From the NCBI GenBank assembly GCA_944321895.1, contig CALUNA010000015.1, positions 1-64,000 of the forward strand: a DNA stretch of 64,000 nucleotides. Reading direction: 5' to 3'. A model generated the notes under the pieces. That model ran no database searches. It worked only from the letters and a program-made list of their open reading frames with translations, and was not told the DNA's origin. Numbering within the stretch: the stretch's first letter is position 1; every line of letters begins with the position of its first letter. Position numbers and translations under genes: made by a program. This stretch comes from an uncultured Bacteroidales bacterium. GTDB lineage: Bacteria > Bacteroidota > Bacteroidia > Bacteroidales > Paludibacteraceae. Shown piece by piece: positions 33,716-40,725 of the stretch.

Positions 33716-36013
33716 TTATTTGCAGCCAGCATTCGGGTCAAAACTCTCCGGAACATCGAACATTTCATCGGGCGAGTAGCCTAAATCAGGGTTTGCGAGT
33801 ACTTTTTGCATGTACAGAGCCCATATGGGCAAGGCCATGGTGGCTCCTTGTCCCTGTGAGATATAGTCGAAGTGGATGTCGCGGTCTTCACCGCCTACCC
33901 ATACGCCGGAAACCAGTGATGGCGTAAAGCCAATGAACCAACCGTCGGAGTTGTTTTGCGTGGTTCCTGTTTTTCCGCCCATGGGCATGCGCAGACCGTA
34001 GCGGAAACGCACGCGGCCGCCCGTACCGCCATCGATAACTCCACGGAGCATGGAAATCATTTTGTAGGAAGTCAGCTCGCTGAAAATTTCGTGGGTTTTC
34101 GGAGTGAATGTACCAAGCAGGTTCCCGTTGTTGTCCTCTATGCGGGTAACATACAGCGGTTCAATGCGGATTCCCTTGTTCGGGAATGCCGTGTAGGCAT
34201 CTACCATTTCCTGGACCGATACGTCGCAAATGCCCAGACAGAGCGACAGCACAGGATCCAGCTGGCCTTTGATTCCGAACGAGCGCATCAGTTTTACGAG
34301 TGATTCGGGGGTATAAAGGCTCATCAGATAGGCCGAAATCCAGTTATTCGAGTTGGCCAGTCCCCATTGGAGCGTAACGGTTTCGCCCAGGCGTTTGTCG
34401 TCTGAGTTGCGCGGACTCCAGTCCTCGCCGGTAGCTGTTTTCAGTGTAATAGGCTGGTTGATGGTCGTGTCACACGGCCACATGCCTTCTTCCATGGCCA
34501 GTGTGTAAAGGAACGGCTTGACGGTGGAACCAACCTGGCGACGCCCTTTGGTGGCCATGTCATATTGGAAATATTCGAAATTAGGCCCGCCGACGTAGGC
34601 TTTTACATGGCCGCTGCCAGCATCAATGGACATGAAACCGCAACGCAGGAAATGTTTGTAGTATCTGATGGAGTCCATTGGCGACAGAATTGTGTCGACC
34701 ATGCCGTGGTAGCTGAACACTTCCATCTCGATAGGTGTGTTGAATGCCTGGTCTATCTCCGCCTCCGAGTAGCCGGCTTTTTTCATGCGGCGGTATCGGT
34801 CGGTCTGTTTTTTGTTACGGTCCAGAATGTTTTTCAGTTCGTCCTCGCTCAGGTAGCGGGTATAGGGGGCATAGGAACGTCCTTTTTTCTCCTTGAAGAA
34901 CATTGCCTGCAGTTCCTGGATATGTTCGTTCACGGCTTCTTCCGCATACTGCTGCATGCGTGAATCAATGGTAGTGTATATGCGCAGTCCATCGGTGTAT
35001 ATGTTGTATGGCGTTCCATCCGGTTTCCGGTTTTTGTTGCAGAATCCGTACAGGGGATTGTTGTTCCACTGGTCCAGGTCTTCCTGATATTGCAATTCTT
35101 CCCAGCTGTTGTAATTGCTCTTTTTCGGTTCCTTGGCCATCAGCATCAGGCGCAGGTTTTCCCGGAAATAGGGTGCGAGTCCTAACTTGTGGTCCACTTT
35201 CTGGTATTTCAATTCTATGGGTAGTTGTTTCAGGGAATCGGCCACGGCTTCTGTCAGGAAATCGGCTTTGACCATTTGTTCCAGCACGGTGTTACGGCGC
35301 AGGCGTGTCCGTTCGCGTGTAGCCTCGCGGCGGCTTGCCGGGTTATAGAGCGACGGGTTTTTGCACATGCCCACCAATGTGGCGGCTTCCTCTATTTTCA
35401 AATCGGCCGGCGTTGTGCTGAAATAGACTTGTGCGGCCGATTTGATGCCAACAGCATTGTTCAGGAAATCGAACTGGTTCAGATACATGGTCAGGATTTC
35501 CTCTTTGGTGTAGAGATGTTCCAGCTGCACGGCAATGACCCATTCAATGGGTTTCTGGATGGCGCGTGCAAAAATATTTTTGGCTCGTGGCGAGTATAAC
35601 TGTTTGGCCAGCTGTTGTGTTATGGTGCTTCCTCCTCCCGCACGGCCGAATTTCAGCAACACGCGTACCAGTGATTTTCCATCTATGCCGGAATGCTGGT
35701 AAAAGCGGATGTCTTCCGTGGCAATCAAAGCGTTTATCAGGTCGGGCGATATGTCGGAAAAATGCACGCCGACACGATTTTCCTTGTCCTGGAAATAACG
35801 TCCCAACAATTGCATGTCAGCCGAATAGACTTCGGTTGCATATTTGTTCCGCGGGTTGAGCAACTCATCCACCGGAGGCAGATAACCTAACCAGCCTTTT
35901 GTTATCATCCAGAAAACCAATACAATGCATATGATACCGAAGGTAAACAGTCCCCAAAACCACATTAGGAACTTATGTCGGAAAGACTTTTTCGTCTGTT
36001 CGTTTTTACTCAT
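33716..36013 (-). CDS. Class A penicillin-binding protein (transglycosylase/transpeptidase)
   Basis: 765 residues, a bifunctional peptidoglycan synthase of the PBP1A family. A cytoplasmic tail and one membrane helix (about 14-38) lead to a GT51 transglycosylase domain with ATEDIRFYQH (catalytic Glu100) and GGSTITQQLAKQLY. A transpeptidase domain follows, with GSTVKPF (nucleophile Ser near residue 496), the SNN triad element (LANSNNWIS) and KTGT near residue 681. All active-site motifs are intact. It has its own -7 element before the start and leads a run with the TPR and TraB-like genes. Confidence 0.94.
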   Translation of the reverse strand: MSKNEQTKKSFRHKFLMWFWGLFTFGIICIVLVFWMITKGWLGYLPPVDELLNPRNKYATEVYSADMQLLGRYFQDKENRVGVHFSDISPDLINALIATEDIRFYQHSGIDGKSLVRVLLKFGRAGGGSTITQQLAKQLYSPRAKNIFARAIQKPIEWVIAVQLEHLYTKEEILTMYLNQFDFLNNAVGIKSAAQVYFSTTPADLKIEEAATLVGMCKNPSLYNPASRREATRERTRLRRNTVLEQMVKADFLTEAVADSLKQLPIELKYQKVDHKLGLAPYFRENLRLMLMAKEPKKSNYNSWEELQYQEDLDQWNNNPLYGFCNKNRKPDGTPYNIYTDGLRIYTTIDSRMQQYAEEAVNEHIQELQAMFFKEKKGRSYAPYTRYLSEDELKNILDRNKKQTDRYRRMKKAGYSEAEIDQAFNTPIEMEVFSYHGMVDTILSPMDSIRYYKHFLRCGFMSIDAGSGHVKAYVGGPNFEYFQYDMATKGRRQVGSTVKPFLYTLAMEEGMWPCDTTINQPITLKTATGEDWSPRNSDDKRLGETVTLQWGLANSNNWISAYLMSLYTPESLVKLMRSFGIKGQLDPVLSLCLGICDVSVQEMVDAYTAFPNKGIRIEPLYVTRIEDNNGNLLGTFTPKTHEIFSELTSYKMISMLRGVIDGGTGGRVRFRYGLRMPMGGKTGTTQNNSDGWFIGFTPSLVSGVWVGGEDRDIHFDYISQGQGATMALPIWALYMQKVLANPDLGYSPDEMFDVPESFDPNAGCK

Positions 36014-36044
36014 GTCCGGAAATAGATTATCTGTGAAATGTGTG

Positions 36045-36052
36045 CAAAAGTA
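36045..36052 (-). promoter_or_regulatory. -7 element of the PBP-TPR-TraB run
   Basis: TACTTTTG on the minus strand, 31 bp before the PBP start codon and after the hemW stop. Confidence 0.55.
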
Positions 36053-36067
36053 CGAAAAAAAAGGGGT

Positions 36068-37195
36068 TTACGCATCAAGTAATTCTTCTGTAATTAAATT
36101 TAAGATTTTAATACCTTTATGCGTGGCGGCCAGATGCCCGTTTCTTATGGCCAGGCATCCGGAACGGATTTGGTTGCGGGCTTGTCTTATGCAAAAATCA
36201 CGGCGTTTTTTGCCAAAGAGCATTTCCAACCCATGCAGGTCTATGCCATCGGCCGTACGCAAGGACAGCATGACATATTCGTTGTAACGGTTTTCGGCTG
36301 ACAGCATTTCCCGTTCAAAACAAATTTCGTGCTGTTGCATGGCTTTGATGTAGCCGTCCAGCGAGTTTATGTTCCATTGGCGCGAGGTGCCGTTGAACGA
36401 ATGTGCCGCCGGTCCGATACCCAGATAGGGTGTGCCGTTCCAGTAGGCACTGTTGTGTGCGGAACGGAATCCAGGCAGCGCAAAGTTGGAAACTTCATAG
36501 TGTTCGTAGCCGGCTGTCTGCAATGTATCTGCCAGCATGTCGTACATGTTGTTCATTTGTTCGTCTTCGGCCGGTTTTATTGTCCCTGCCGCTGCTTTTT
36601 GTTGCAGGACGGTTCCTTCTTCGTATGTCAGGCCGTATGCGGATATGTGTTGCACGTGCAGTTCCAGGGCTGTTGTGAGTTCTTGTTTCCACATTTCCGT
36701 GGTTTGTTCCGGAAAGCCGTAAATCAAGTCAATGCTGATGTTTTCAAAGCCGGCTTCCTGCGCTTTTTTTACGGCTGATATGGCTTGTGCCGCATTATGC
36801 CGCCTGTTGATAAATGTCAGTATCCGGTCATTGAACGATTGGATGCCTATGCTTAGCCGGTTGATGCCTATGTCATGCAAGTTTTTCAGATATATGGTTT
36901 CCAAATCGTCTGGATTGGCTTCCAGCGTGACTTCCGGTTGTCTGGATATCTGGAAATGATTGCGAATGTATTTTATTATGCTTGACAAACAACTAATTCG
37001 CATTGCGCTTGGCGTGCCTCCGCCAAAATAAATGGTGCTTATGGTTTGGCCGTGCAAATAGTCATTACGCAGTTCCATTTCCTCTATGAGTGCGTTGGCC
37101 AAATCCTGTTGCTTGTCAATGGCGGTTGTGGAGTAGAAGTCGCAATAAATGCAGCGTGATTTGCAAATAGGAATATGGATATAAATGCCGGCCAT
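36068..37195 (-). CDS. hemW: Radical SAM heme chaperone HemW
   Basis: 375 residues. The radical-SAM cluster motif is C-x3-C-x2-C at Cys11, Cys15 and Cys18 (CKSRCIYCDF), followed by GGGTPS near residue 58. Continuation through VTLEANPDD, NRLSIGIQSFND and a C-terminal HemW domain (GIGPAAHSFNG) fits HemW, once annotated as coproporphyrinogen oxidase-like. Unlike true HemN it has the short HemW N-terminus. HemW binds heme and passes it to respiratory proteins. Its own promoter element lies 24 bp upstream, divergent from tRNA-Pro. Confidence 0.9.
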   Translation of the reverse strand: MAGIYIHIPICKSRCIYCDFYSTTAIDKQQDLANALIEEMELRNDYLHGQTISTIYFGGGTPSAMRISCLSSIIKYIRNHFQISRQPEVTLEANPDDLETIYLKNLHDIGINRLSIGIQSFNDRILTFINRRHNAAQAISAVKKAQEAGFENISIDLIYGFPEQTTEMWKQELTTALELHVQHISAYGLTYEEGTVLQQKAAAGTIKPAEDEQMNNMYDMLADTLQTAGYEHYEVSNFALPGFRSAHNSAYWNGTPYLGIGPAAHSFNGTSRQWNINSLDGYIKAMQQHEICFEREMLSAENRYNEYVMLSLRTADGIDLHGLEMLFGKKRRDFCIRQARNQIRSGCLAIRNGHLAATHKGIKILNLITEELLDA

Positions 37196-37218
37196 TTTGG
37201 TGTATCATAAAAATCATG

Positions 37219-37226
37219 CAAAAATA
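37219..37226 (-). promoter_or_regulatory. -7 element of hemW
   Basis: TATTTTTG on the minus strand, 24 bp before the hemW start. Confidence 0.5.
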
Positions 37227-37258
37227 GAAGAAAATTTTTCATACTCGAAAAAAAACAC

Positions 37259-37266
37259 TACCTTTG
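37259..37266 (+). promoter_or_regulatory. -7 element of tRNA-Pro
   Basis: TACCTTTG, ending 12 bp before the mature 5' end of the tRNA gene. Confidence 0.6.
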
Positions 37267-37278
37267 CGCCGCTTTTTG

Positions 37279-37353
37279 CGGGATGTAGCGCAGTCCGGTT
37301 AGCGCACCTGCTTTGGGAGCAGGGGGTCGAAGGTTCGAATCCTTTCATCCCGA
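37279..37353 (+). tRNA. tRNA-Pro (anticodon TGG)
   Basis: A 75-nt cloverleaf. The acceptor arms CGGGATG (37279-37285) and CATCCCG (37346-37352) pair, with discriminator A. The anticodon stem CCTGC/GCAGG (37307-37311/37319-37323) encloses TTTGGGA with anticodon TGG at 37314-37316. The T-arm GGTTCGAATCC is canonical. CCA is not encoded. Its 3' end borders an integrase remnant, so it is probably the attachment site of a former element. Confidence 0.97.
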
Positions 37354-37358
37354 CAGGA

Positions 37359-37397
37359 AAACGGTTAATTTGCTTCTTACAAGTAAGTTAACCGTTT
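37359..37397 (+). terminator. Terminator after tRNA-Pro
   Basis: AAACGGTTAA (37359-37368) pairs with TTAACCGTTT (37388-37397), followed by a T-rich tail. Confidence 0.75.
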
Positions 37398-37413
37398 CTT
37401 TATTTTCGTGGCC

Positions 37414-37431
37414 GGGACAAAACAGGGACAA
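37414..37431 (+). repeat. GGGACAA direct repeat near the tRNA, possible integrase arm site
   Basis: GGGACAA occurs at 37414-37420 and 37425-37431, one helical turn apart, just downstream of tRNA-Pro and upstream of the integrase remnant. Similar GGGACAA pairs are familiar next to tyrosine-integrase attachment sites in Bacteroidota, but that assignment here is inference. Confidence 0.35.
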
Positions 37432-37473
37432 TGTATTTTTTTAGACTTTCTTGTTTGCGGGATAGTCTAAAAA

Positions 37474-37836
37474 ATGTCCGGACAGCAAAACAACTCTTCA
37501 AATCAATTAAGCTTGCTAAAACCGTACGACATTCCTGTTTTACGCCAGGGCAAAGAAGGCTACATCAGTTTCAATACTTTCGATCCGGCCGCCGGCAAGA
37601 TGCGCCGGAAGAAAATCAAGGTAAACCACATAAAGAAGTCCGAACGCAAATTTACTCCTGAATTCAAGTTTTACAGCCTGAAGGACAACGGCATAACCAA
37701 CATGCTGCGCAAGTGCGACACGATAACGGTGCGCGACCAGGCGCGACATTCCGACATATTGATGACAGACATATACACGCCTCACGATTTGCAGGAGGCT
37801 AACGGGCTGATAAAAAACCATGATGGCGTGTTTTAG
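37474..37836 (+). pseudogene. Tyrosine integrase with a large internal deletion
   Basis: 120 residues. The N-terminal half (YDIPVLRQGKEGYISFNTFD, then GKMRRKKIKVNHIKKSERK) resembles the start of the arm-binding region of Bacteroidota phage-type integrases. The frame then jumps at about residue 56 to the very end of the catalytic domain (FKFYSLKDNGITNMLR, VRDQARHSDILMTDIYT), which includes the final His and the nucleophilic Tyr. The catalytic Arg and the HxxR motif are missing, so it cannot recombine DNA. The deletion is in frame. It marks an element once integrated at tRNA-Pro. Confidence 0.8.
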
Positions 37837-37840
37837 CGCA

Positions 37841-37870
37841 AAAAAAGGGGTGGGGCAAGCGCCCCGCCCC
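37841..37870 (-). terminator. Terminator of the hicAB operon
   Basis: GGGGTGGGGC (37847-37856), AAGC loop, GCCCCGCCCC (37861-37870). Read on the minus strand, the stem is followed by a T-run. Confidence 0.8.
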
Positions 37871-37894
37871 CGTGCGGAAGAATACATGTAATAA

Positions 37895-38305
37895 TCAAAC
37901 AAACCGCACAGTGCTCAAATCTTTTGCGAAACGCTGTATGCTTTCCTGTATTTTCTCCACGGTCTTTTGTGATGGGTGCCTCCTTCCTGTGACATAATGG
38001 CTCAGTTGCTGCTGGTTGATGCCTGTCAGCCTTGACAATCCGGCCAAGGACATGATTTTTGAATAGTAGGCCAGGAACGATGCCATGTCATATTTGAAAC
38101 AGAAGTCGGCTTCCTCGAAGTCTTTCCCCTCCGCGTCCAAACATTTTTTCATGTCGTCGTATCCGCCCATGAATGACTGCATGGCTTCTTCCACGGTGTT
38201 CCCTGTTCCTGTAACCAGGTAGTCCATGTCGTCCGCATCCATGTAGATGCTGTATGTCCCATCTCCTGCACGCTCAATGGTTGCATTTACTTTTCTTTTT
38301 TCCAT
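37895..38305 (-). CDS. HicB-like antitoxin with C-terminal helix-turn-helix
   Basis: 136 residues. The N-terminal half is a HicB-type partial RNase-H fold (VNATIERAGDGTYSIYMD, then GNTVEEAMQSFMGGYDDM). The C-terminal half is an XRE/Cro-like helix-turn-helix (SLAGLSRLTGINQQQLSHYVTGRRHPS) listed here as a region near residues 88-115. Such antitoxins block HicA and repress their own promoter. It starts 33 bp after the small HicA-like gene, the common hicA-hicB order. Palindromes upstream of hicA are likely operators. Confidence 0.85.
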   Translation of the reverse strand: MEKRKVNATIERAGDGTYSIYMDADDMDYLVTGTGNTVEEAMQSFMGGYDDMKKCLDAEGKDFEEADFCFKYDMASFLAYYSKIMSLAGLSRLTGINQQQLSHYVTGRRHPSQKTVEKIQESIQRFAKDLSTVRFV

Positions 38306-38338
38306 TGTTGTAGTATTTTAGCCGAGGCAGGCAGGGGA

Positions 38339-38521
38339 TTAAATCCCCGCCGCCTTTTTGATTTTCTTTAATGTGCCCGCTGCGACCTCTTGTGAAAGGT
38401 GGTTGCTCATTTGGAAGTATTTCCCTGTTTTCGGGCTGAACCAGAGCGGGTGCCTGCTTGTTGTTTCCCGGTGTCGTAACATCCGGCTTTTTTCACTAAC
38501 TTGATTATCATTGTATTTCAT
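38339..38521 (-). CDS. HicA-like mRNA-interferase toxin
   Basis: 60 residues. A short basic protein with SRHPLWFSPKTGKYFQMSNH followed by a GTLKKIKKAAGI tail, matching the dsRBD-like HicA fold, in which the His of the strand (here His24 in SRHP) is catalytic. The tail is the family's usual final helix. It is upstream of, and probably translationally linked to, the HicB-like antitoxin. HicA toxins cleave mRNA when not neutralised. Its small size makes homology less certain than for its partner. Confidence 0.75.
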   Translation of the reverse strand: MKYNDNQVSEKSRMLRHRETTSRHPLWFSPKTGKYFQMSNHLSQEVAAGTLKKIKKAAGI

Positions 38522-38534
38522 TGTTTGTTTGATT

Positions 38535-38611
38535 ATTACGTTACAAACGTAATGATATTAATTTTAATATCAAAATAAGAAAGCCGGAATGATATTACAT
38601 TTAATATCATT
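38535..38611. promoter_or_regulatory. Three palindromes upstream of hicA, probable HicB operators
   Basis: Palindrome 1: ATTACGTT-N3-AACGTAAT (38535-38553). Palindrome 2: TGATATTA-N4-TAATATCA (38553-38572). Palindrome 3: AATGATATTA-N4-TAATATCATT (38588-38611). The last two share the core TGATATTA-N4-TAATATCA and have centres 37 bp apart. This suits binding of a tetrameric HicB-type repressor. Confidence 0.7.
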
Positions 38612-38659
38612 TAACCAAAAGAGAGGGTTTTGCTTACTTTTCATGCCTGGCACTAAAAC

Positions 38660-38685
38660 AAAGCCCCGGCAGGTGTCGGGGCTTT
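38660..38685. terminator. Terminator of the 167-residue lipoprotein gene
   Basis: AAAGCCCCG (38660-38668) pairs with CGGGGCTTT (38677-38685). A T-rich tail is present on both strands. It lies 40 bp after the lipoprotein stop on the minus strand. Confidence 0.75.
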
Positions 38686-38724
38686 TGTCAGTCAGGCTTC
38701 ATATGTTTTTGCTTTTCCGGTTTT

Positions 38725-39228
38725 TTATCTTTCATAGTCATATATTGATTTTATCGTCCAACCCTGTTTTGTAATCCACAGGCTATCTTCTGGAATTGGG
38801 TGTATACCTTCTGGATGAAAATAAAATGTTCCCTTGCCACGCATTTTATCAGAAAAACCCATTACAGGTTTGAGGTGTTGTTGTACCATAGACTTTATTG
38901 TGATATAATTATAATTTCCAAAAGAGTCGTCCCCAACAACCATATATATATATCTGACATCGGGCATGGAATCATAATGCATAAGTTCTGGTGAATAATA
39001 ATAAAGAAATCCATTATCATAAGTTAAAAATTGTTTATAAGAATCGTCATAGGCAGAATAAAATAATTCAATGTCACGATATTGAATTGTATCGGTGGGT
39101 TTCACAGAATCGGTTGGTGTTATTGGATTCGGATTAATAACAGGTTCATCGCGTTCGCACGCACTGAACATGCTGGCACCCGCCAAACCCAATGCGAAAA
39201 TCAATGTTATTTGCTTAATGTTTTTCAT
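38725..39228 (-). CDS. Hypothetical lipoprotein
   Basis: 167 residues. The signal peptide ends in lipobox FSAC (Cys24), followed by a Pro/Thr/Asp-rich linker (about 30-48) typical of surface-exposed Bacteroidales lipoproteins. The remaining about 115 residues are rich in Tyr and Asp, and I do not recognise them. The gene is AT-rich, divergent from the XRE regulator and within the tRNA-Pro patch, so it is likely accessory. Repeats between the two genes could place it under that regulator's control. Confidence 0.65.
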   Translation of the reverse strand: MKNIKQITLIFALGLAGASMFSACERDEPVINPNPITPTDSVKPTDTIQYRDIELFYSAYDDSYKQFLTYDNGFLYYYSPELMHYDSMPDVRYIYMVVGDDSFGNYNYITIKSMVQQHLKPVMGFSDKMRGKGTFYFHPEGIHPIPEDSLWITKQGWTIKSIYDYER

Positions 39229-39285
39229 TTTTGTTGATTAATTATATTTCCACCGGCAAATAAACACTATTTTTTTTGAATAGAC

Positions 39286-39325
39286 AAATAATTTCTTTCA
39301 ATTTGAAAAATAATTTCTTTCAAAT
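39286..39325. promoter_or_regulatory. Direct and inverted repeats between the lipoprotein and XRE genes
   Basis: AAATAATTTCTTTCAA occurs at 39286-39301 and 39308-39323, 22 bp apart (two helical turns). The same DNA forms inverted repeats TTTCAA/TTGAAA (39296-39308) and ATTTGAAA/TTTCAAAT (39301-39325). It is a likely binding region for the adjacent regulator. Confidence 0.55.
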
Positions 39326-39366
39326 GGTATTATATGTGTAAGTAAATATGTGTAATTTAGCACGTT

Positions 39367-39687
39367 ATGAAAAAAGAACCGATACATATAGGCAATTTGA
39401 TTGAAAGATATATTAGACAAAACGGTATCAATGCATCGGAATTGGCGCGTAAACTTGGCATGTCCCGCCAGAATATTTACGATATATATAAACGCGATGA
39501 TTTGGGTGTAAAGGAAATTCTGTCAATTTCCAAAGCTCTGGAGCATGATTTTTTGCGTGACATTCTGGAGAATTTCGGTTATGTCGATATGGACAAATTG
39601 TTCGATGTCATGAAAAAAATGTTATGTGACAGATTGCAGGAAGAACTGTTTGCTGAAAACGGGAATCCTACTGGCGGAAATAAATAA
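39367..39687 (+). CDS. Small XRE-family helix-turn-helix regulator
   Basis: 106 residues. A Cro/C1-type helix-turn-helix spans about residues 8-60 (LIERYIRQNGINASELARKL, then SRQNIYDIYKRDDLGVKEIL). A charged, probably helical tail follows that may dimerise. There is no metal site or effector domain. It is divergent from the lipoprotein gene, with a repeat cluster in the gap, suggesting autoregulation and control of the neighbour. It is likely a remnant regulator of the element once at tRNA-Pro. Confidence 0.8.
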   Translation: MKKEPIHIGNLIERYIRQNGINASELARKLGMSRQNIYDIYKRDDLGVKEILSISKALEHDFLRDILENFGYVDMDKLFDVMKKMLCDRLQEELFAENGNPTGGNK

Positions 39688-39708
39688 TGTTTTTCATGGA
39701 GTTATATA

Positions 39709-39737
39709 AAAAAATCCGGCACAGGCCGGATTTTTTT
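39709..39737. terminator. Bidirectional terminator between the XRE gene and panB
   Basis: TCCGGC (39715-39720), ACAG loop, GCCGGA (39725-39730), flanked by A-run and T-run, so it serves both convergent genes. Confidence 0.85.
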
Positions 39738-39765
39738 ATTGTTTGTATTTCTGATAGTGTGTTTG

Positions 39766-40584
39766 TCAGTATTGTTCCTGCTCGTTCGGGAAATCGCACG
39801 ATTTCACGTCGCTGATATAGTGTTTTACTGCATTTGTCATGGTTTCGTGCATGTTGGCATAGCGGCGCAGGAAACGCGGTGAAAATCCGTTTGTCAGGCC
39901 GAGCATGTCGTGCAGCACCAGGACCTGGCCGTCTACACCGCCTCCGGCACCGATGCCGATAACGGGAATGGAAACCTCACGGGCTACTTGTTCGGCCAGT
40001 TTGGCCGGAATTTTTTCCAACACAAGTGCAAAACATCCGGCTTCCTCCAGCAGTTTGGCATCGCGGAGTAGTTTTTCGGCTTCGTTTTCTTCCTTGGCGC
40101 GTACGGTGTACGAACCGTATTTGTTGATTGACTGTGGCATAAGGCCCAAATGACCCATGATGGGTATTCCGGCGCACAAAATGCGTTTGACGGATTCAAT
40201 TATTTCTTCGCCGCCTTCCAGCTTCAGGCAGTCGCAGTGCGATTCCTTCATGATGCGTATGGCCGAGGCAAGCGCTTCTTTTGAGTTTCCCTGGTAGCTT
40301 CCGAACGGCATATCCACCACAACCAATGCGCGCTTGGTGGCGCGTACGACAGCTTTTGCCAGAAATATCATTTGGTCGAGAGTTATCGGCAGGGTGGTCG
40401 TGTTTCCGCAAACAACATTGCTGGCAGAGTCTCCAACCAGAATGACATCAATGCCGGCGCCATCTACAATGCTGGCCATTGTGTAATCGTATGATGTGAG
40501 CATGCTGATTTTCTCACCGCGGGCTTTCATTTCCTGTAACCTGTGGGTCGTTACCCTGCGGGTGTCATCACTGTGTATTGACAT
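39766..40584 (-). CDS. panB: 3-methyl-2-oxobutanoate hydroxymethyltransferase
   Basis: 272 residues, the first committed step to pantothenate (ketopantoate from 2-oxoisovalerate and methylenetetrahydrofolate). The TIM-barrel motifs [32 protein letters not shown] (metal-binding Asp), [17 protein letters not shown] and IGIGAG are in the expected order. Length matches the family. panC and panD are not adjacent. The promoter faces away from the WbpM/PglF-type gene. The window also contains coaX (60610-61338), which acts later in the same CoA pathway. Confidence 0.96.
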   Translation of the reverse strand: MSIHSDDTRRVTTHRLQEMKARGEKISMLTSYDYTMASIVDGAGIDVILVGDSASNVVCGNTTTLPITLDQMIFLAKAVVRATKRALVVVDMPFGSYQGNSKEALASAIRIMKESHCDCLKLEGGEEIIESVKRILCAGIPIMGHLGLMPQSINKYGSYTVRAKEENEAEKLLRDAKLLEEAGCFALVLEKIPAKLAEQVAREVSIPVIGIGAGGGVDGQVLVLHDMLGLTNGFSPRFLRRYANMHETMTNAVKHYISDVKSCDFPNEQEQY

Positions 40585-40637
40585 GATTTCTACGCTTTTA
40601 GTGTTTTGTTACGTTTGGATAAATTGTTAATAGGGCG

Positions 40638-40645
40638 CAAAGGTA
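40638..40645 (-). promoter_or_regulatory. -7 element of panB
   Basis: TACCTTTG on the minus strand, 53 bp before the panB start. Confidence 0.6.
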
Positions 40646-40666
40646 GGCCTAATTTTTAGCATTCAT

Positions 40667-40698
40667 GTTGTTTTTGTTATATTTTAACCTTACCTTTG
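40667..40698 (+). promoter_or_regulatory. Promoter of the polysaccharide/ABC-F run
   Basis: GTTG (40667-40670), 20 bp, then TACCTTTG (40691-40698), 27 bp before the ATG at 40726. Confidence 0.65.
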
Positions 40699-40725
40699 CA
40701 GGCGGAATATGAATAAAAAGGGGAT

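Noticed and set aside
37395-39700. A complete integrative element bounded by attL and attR
   Set aside because: No second copy of the tRNA 3' end was found and the integrase is deleted, so only a remnant can be claimed.
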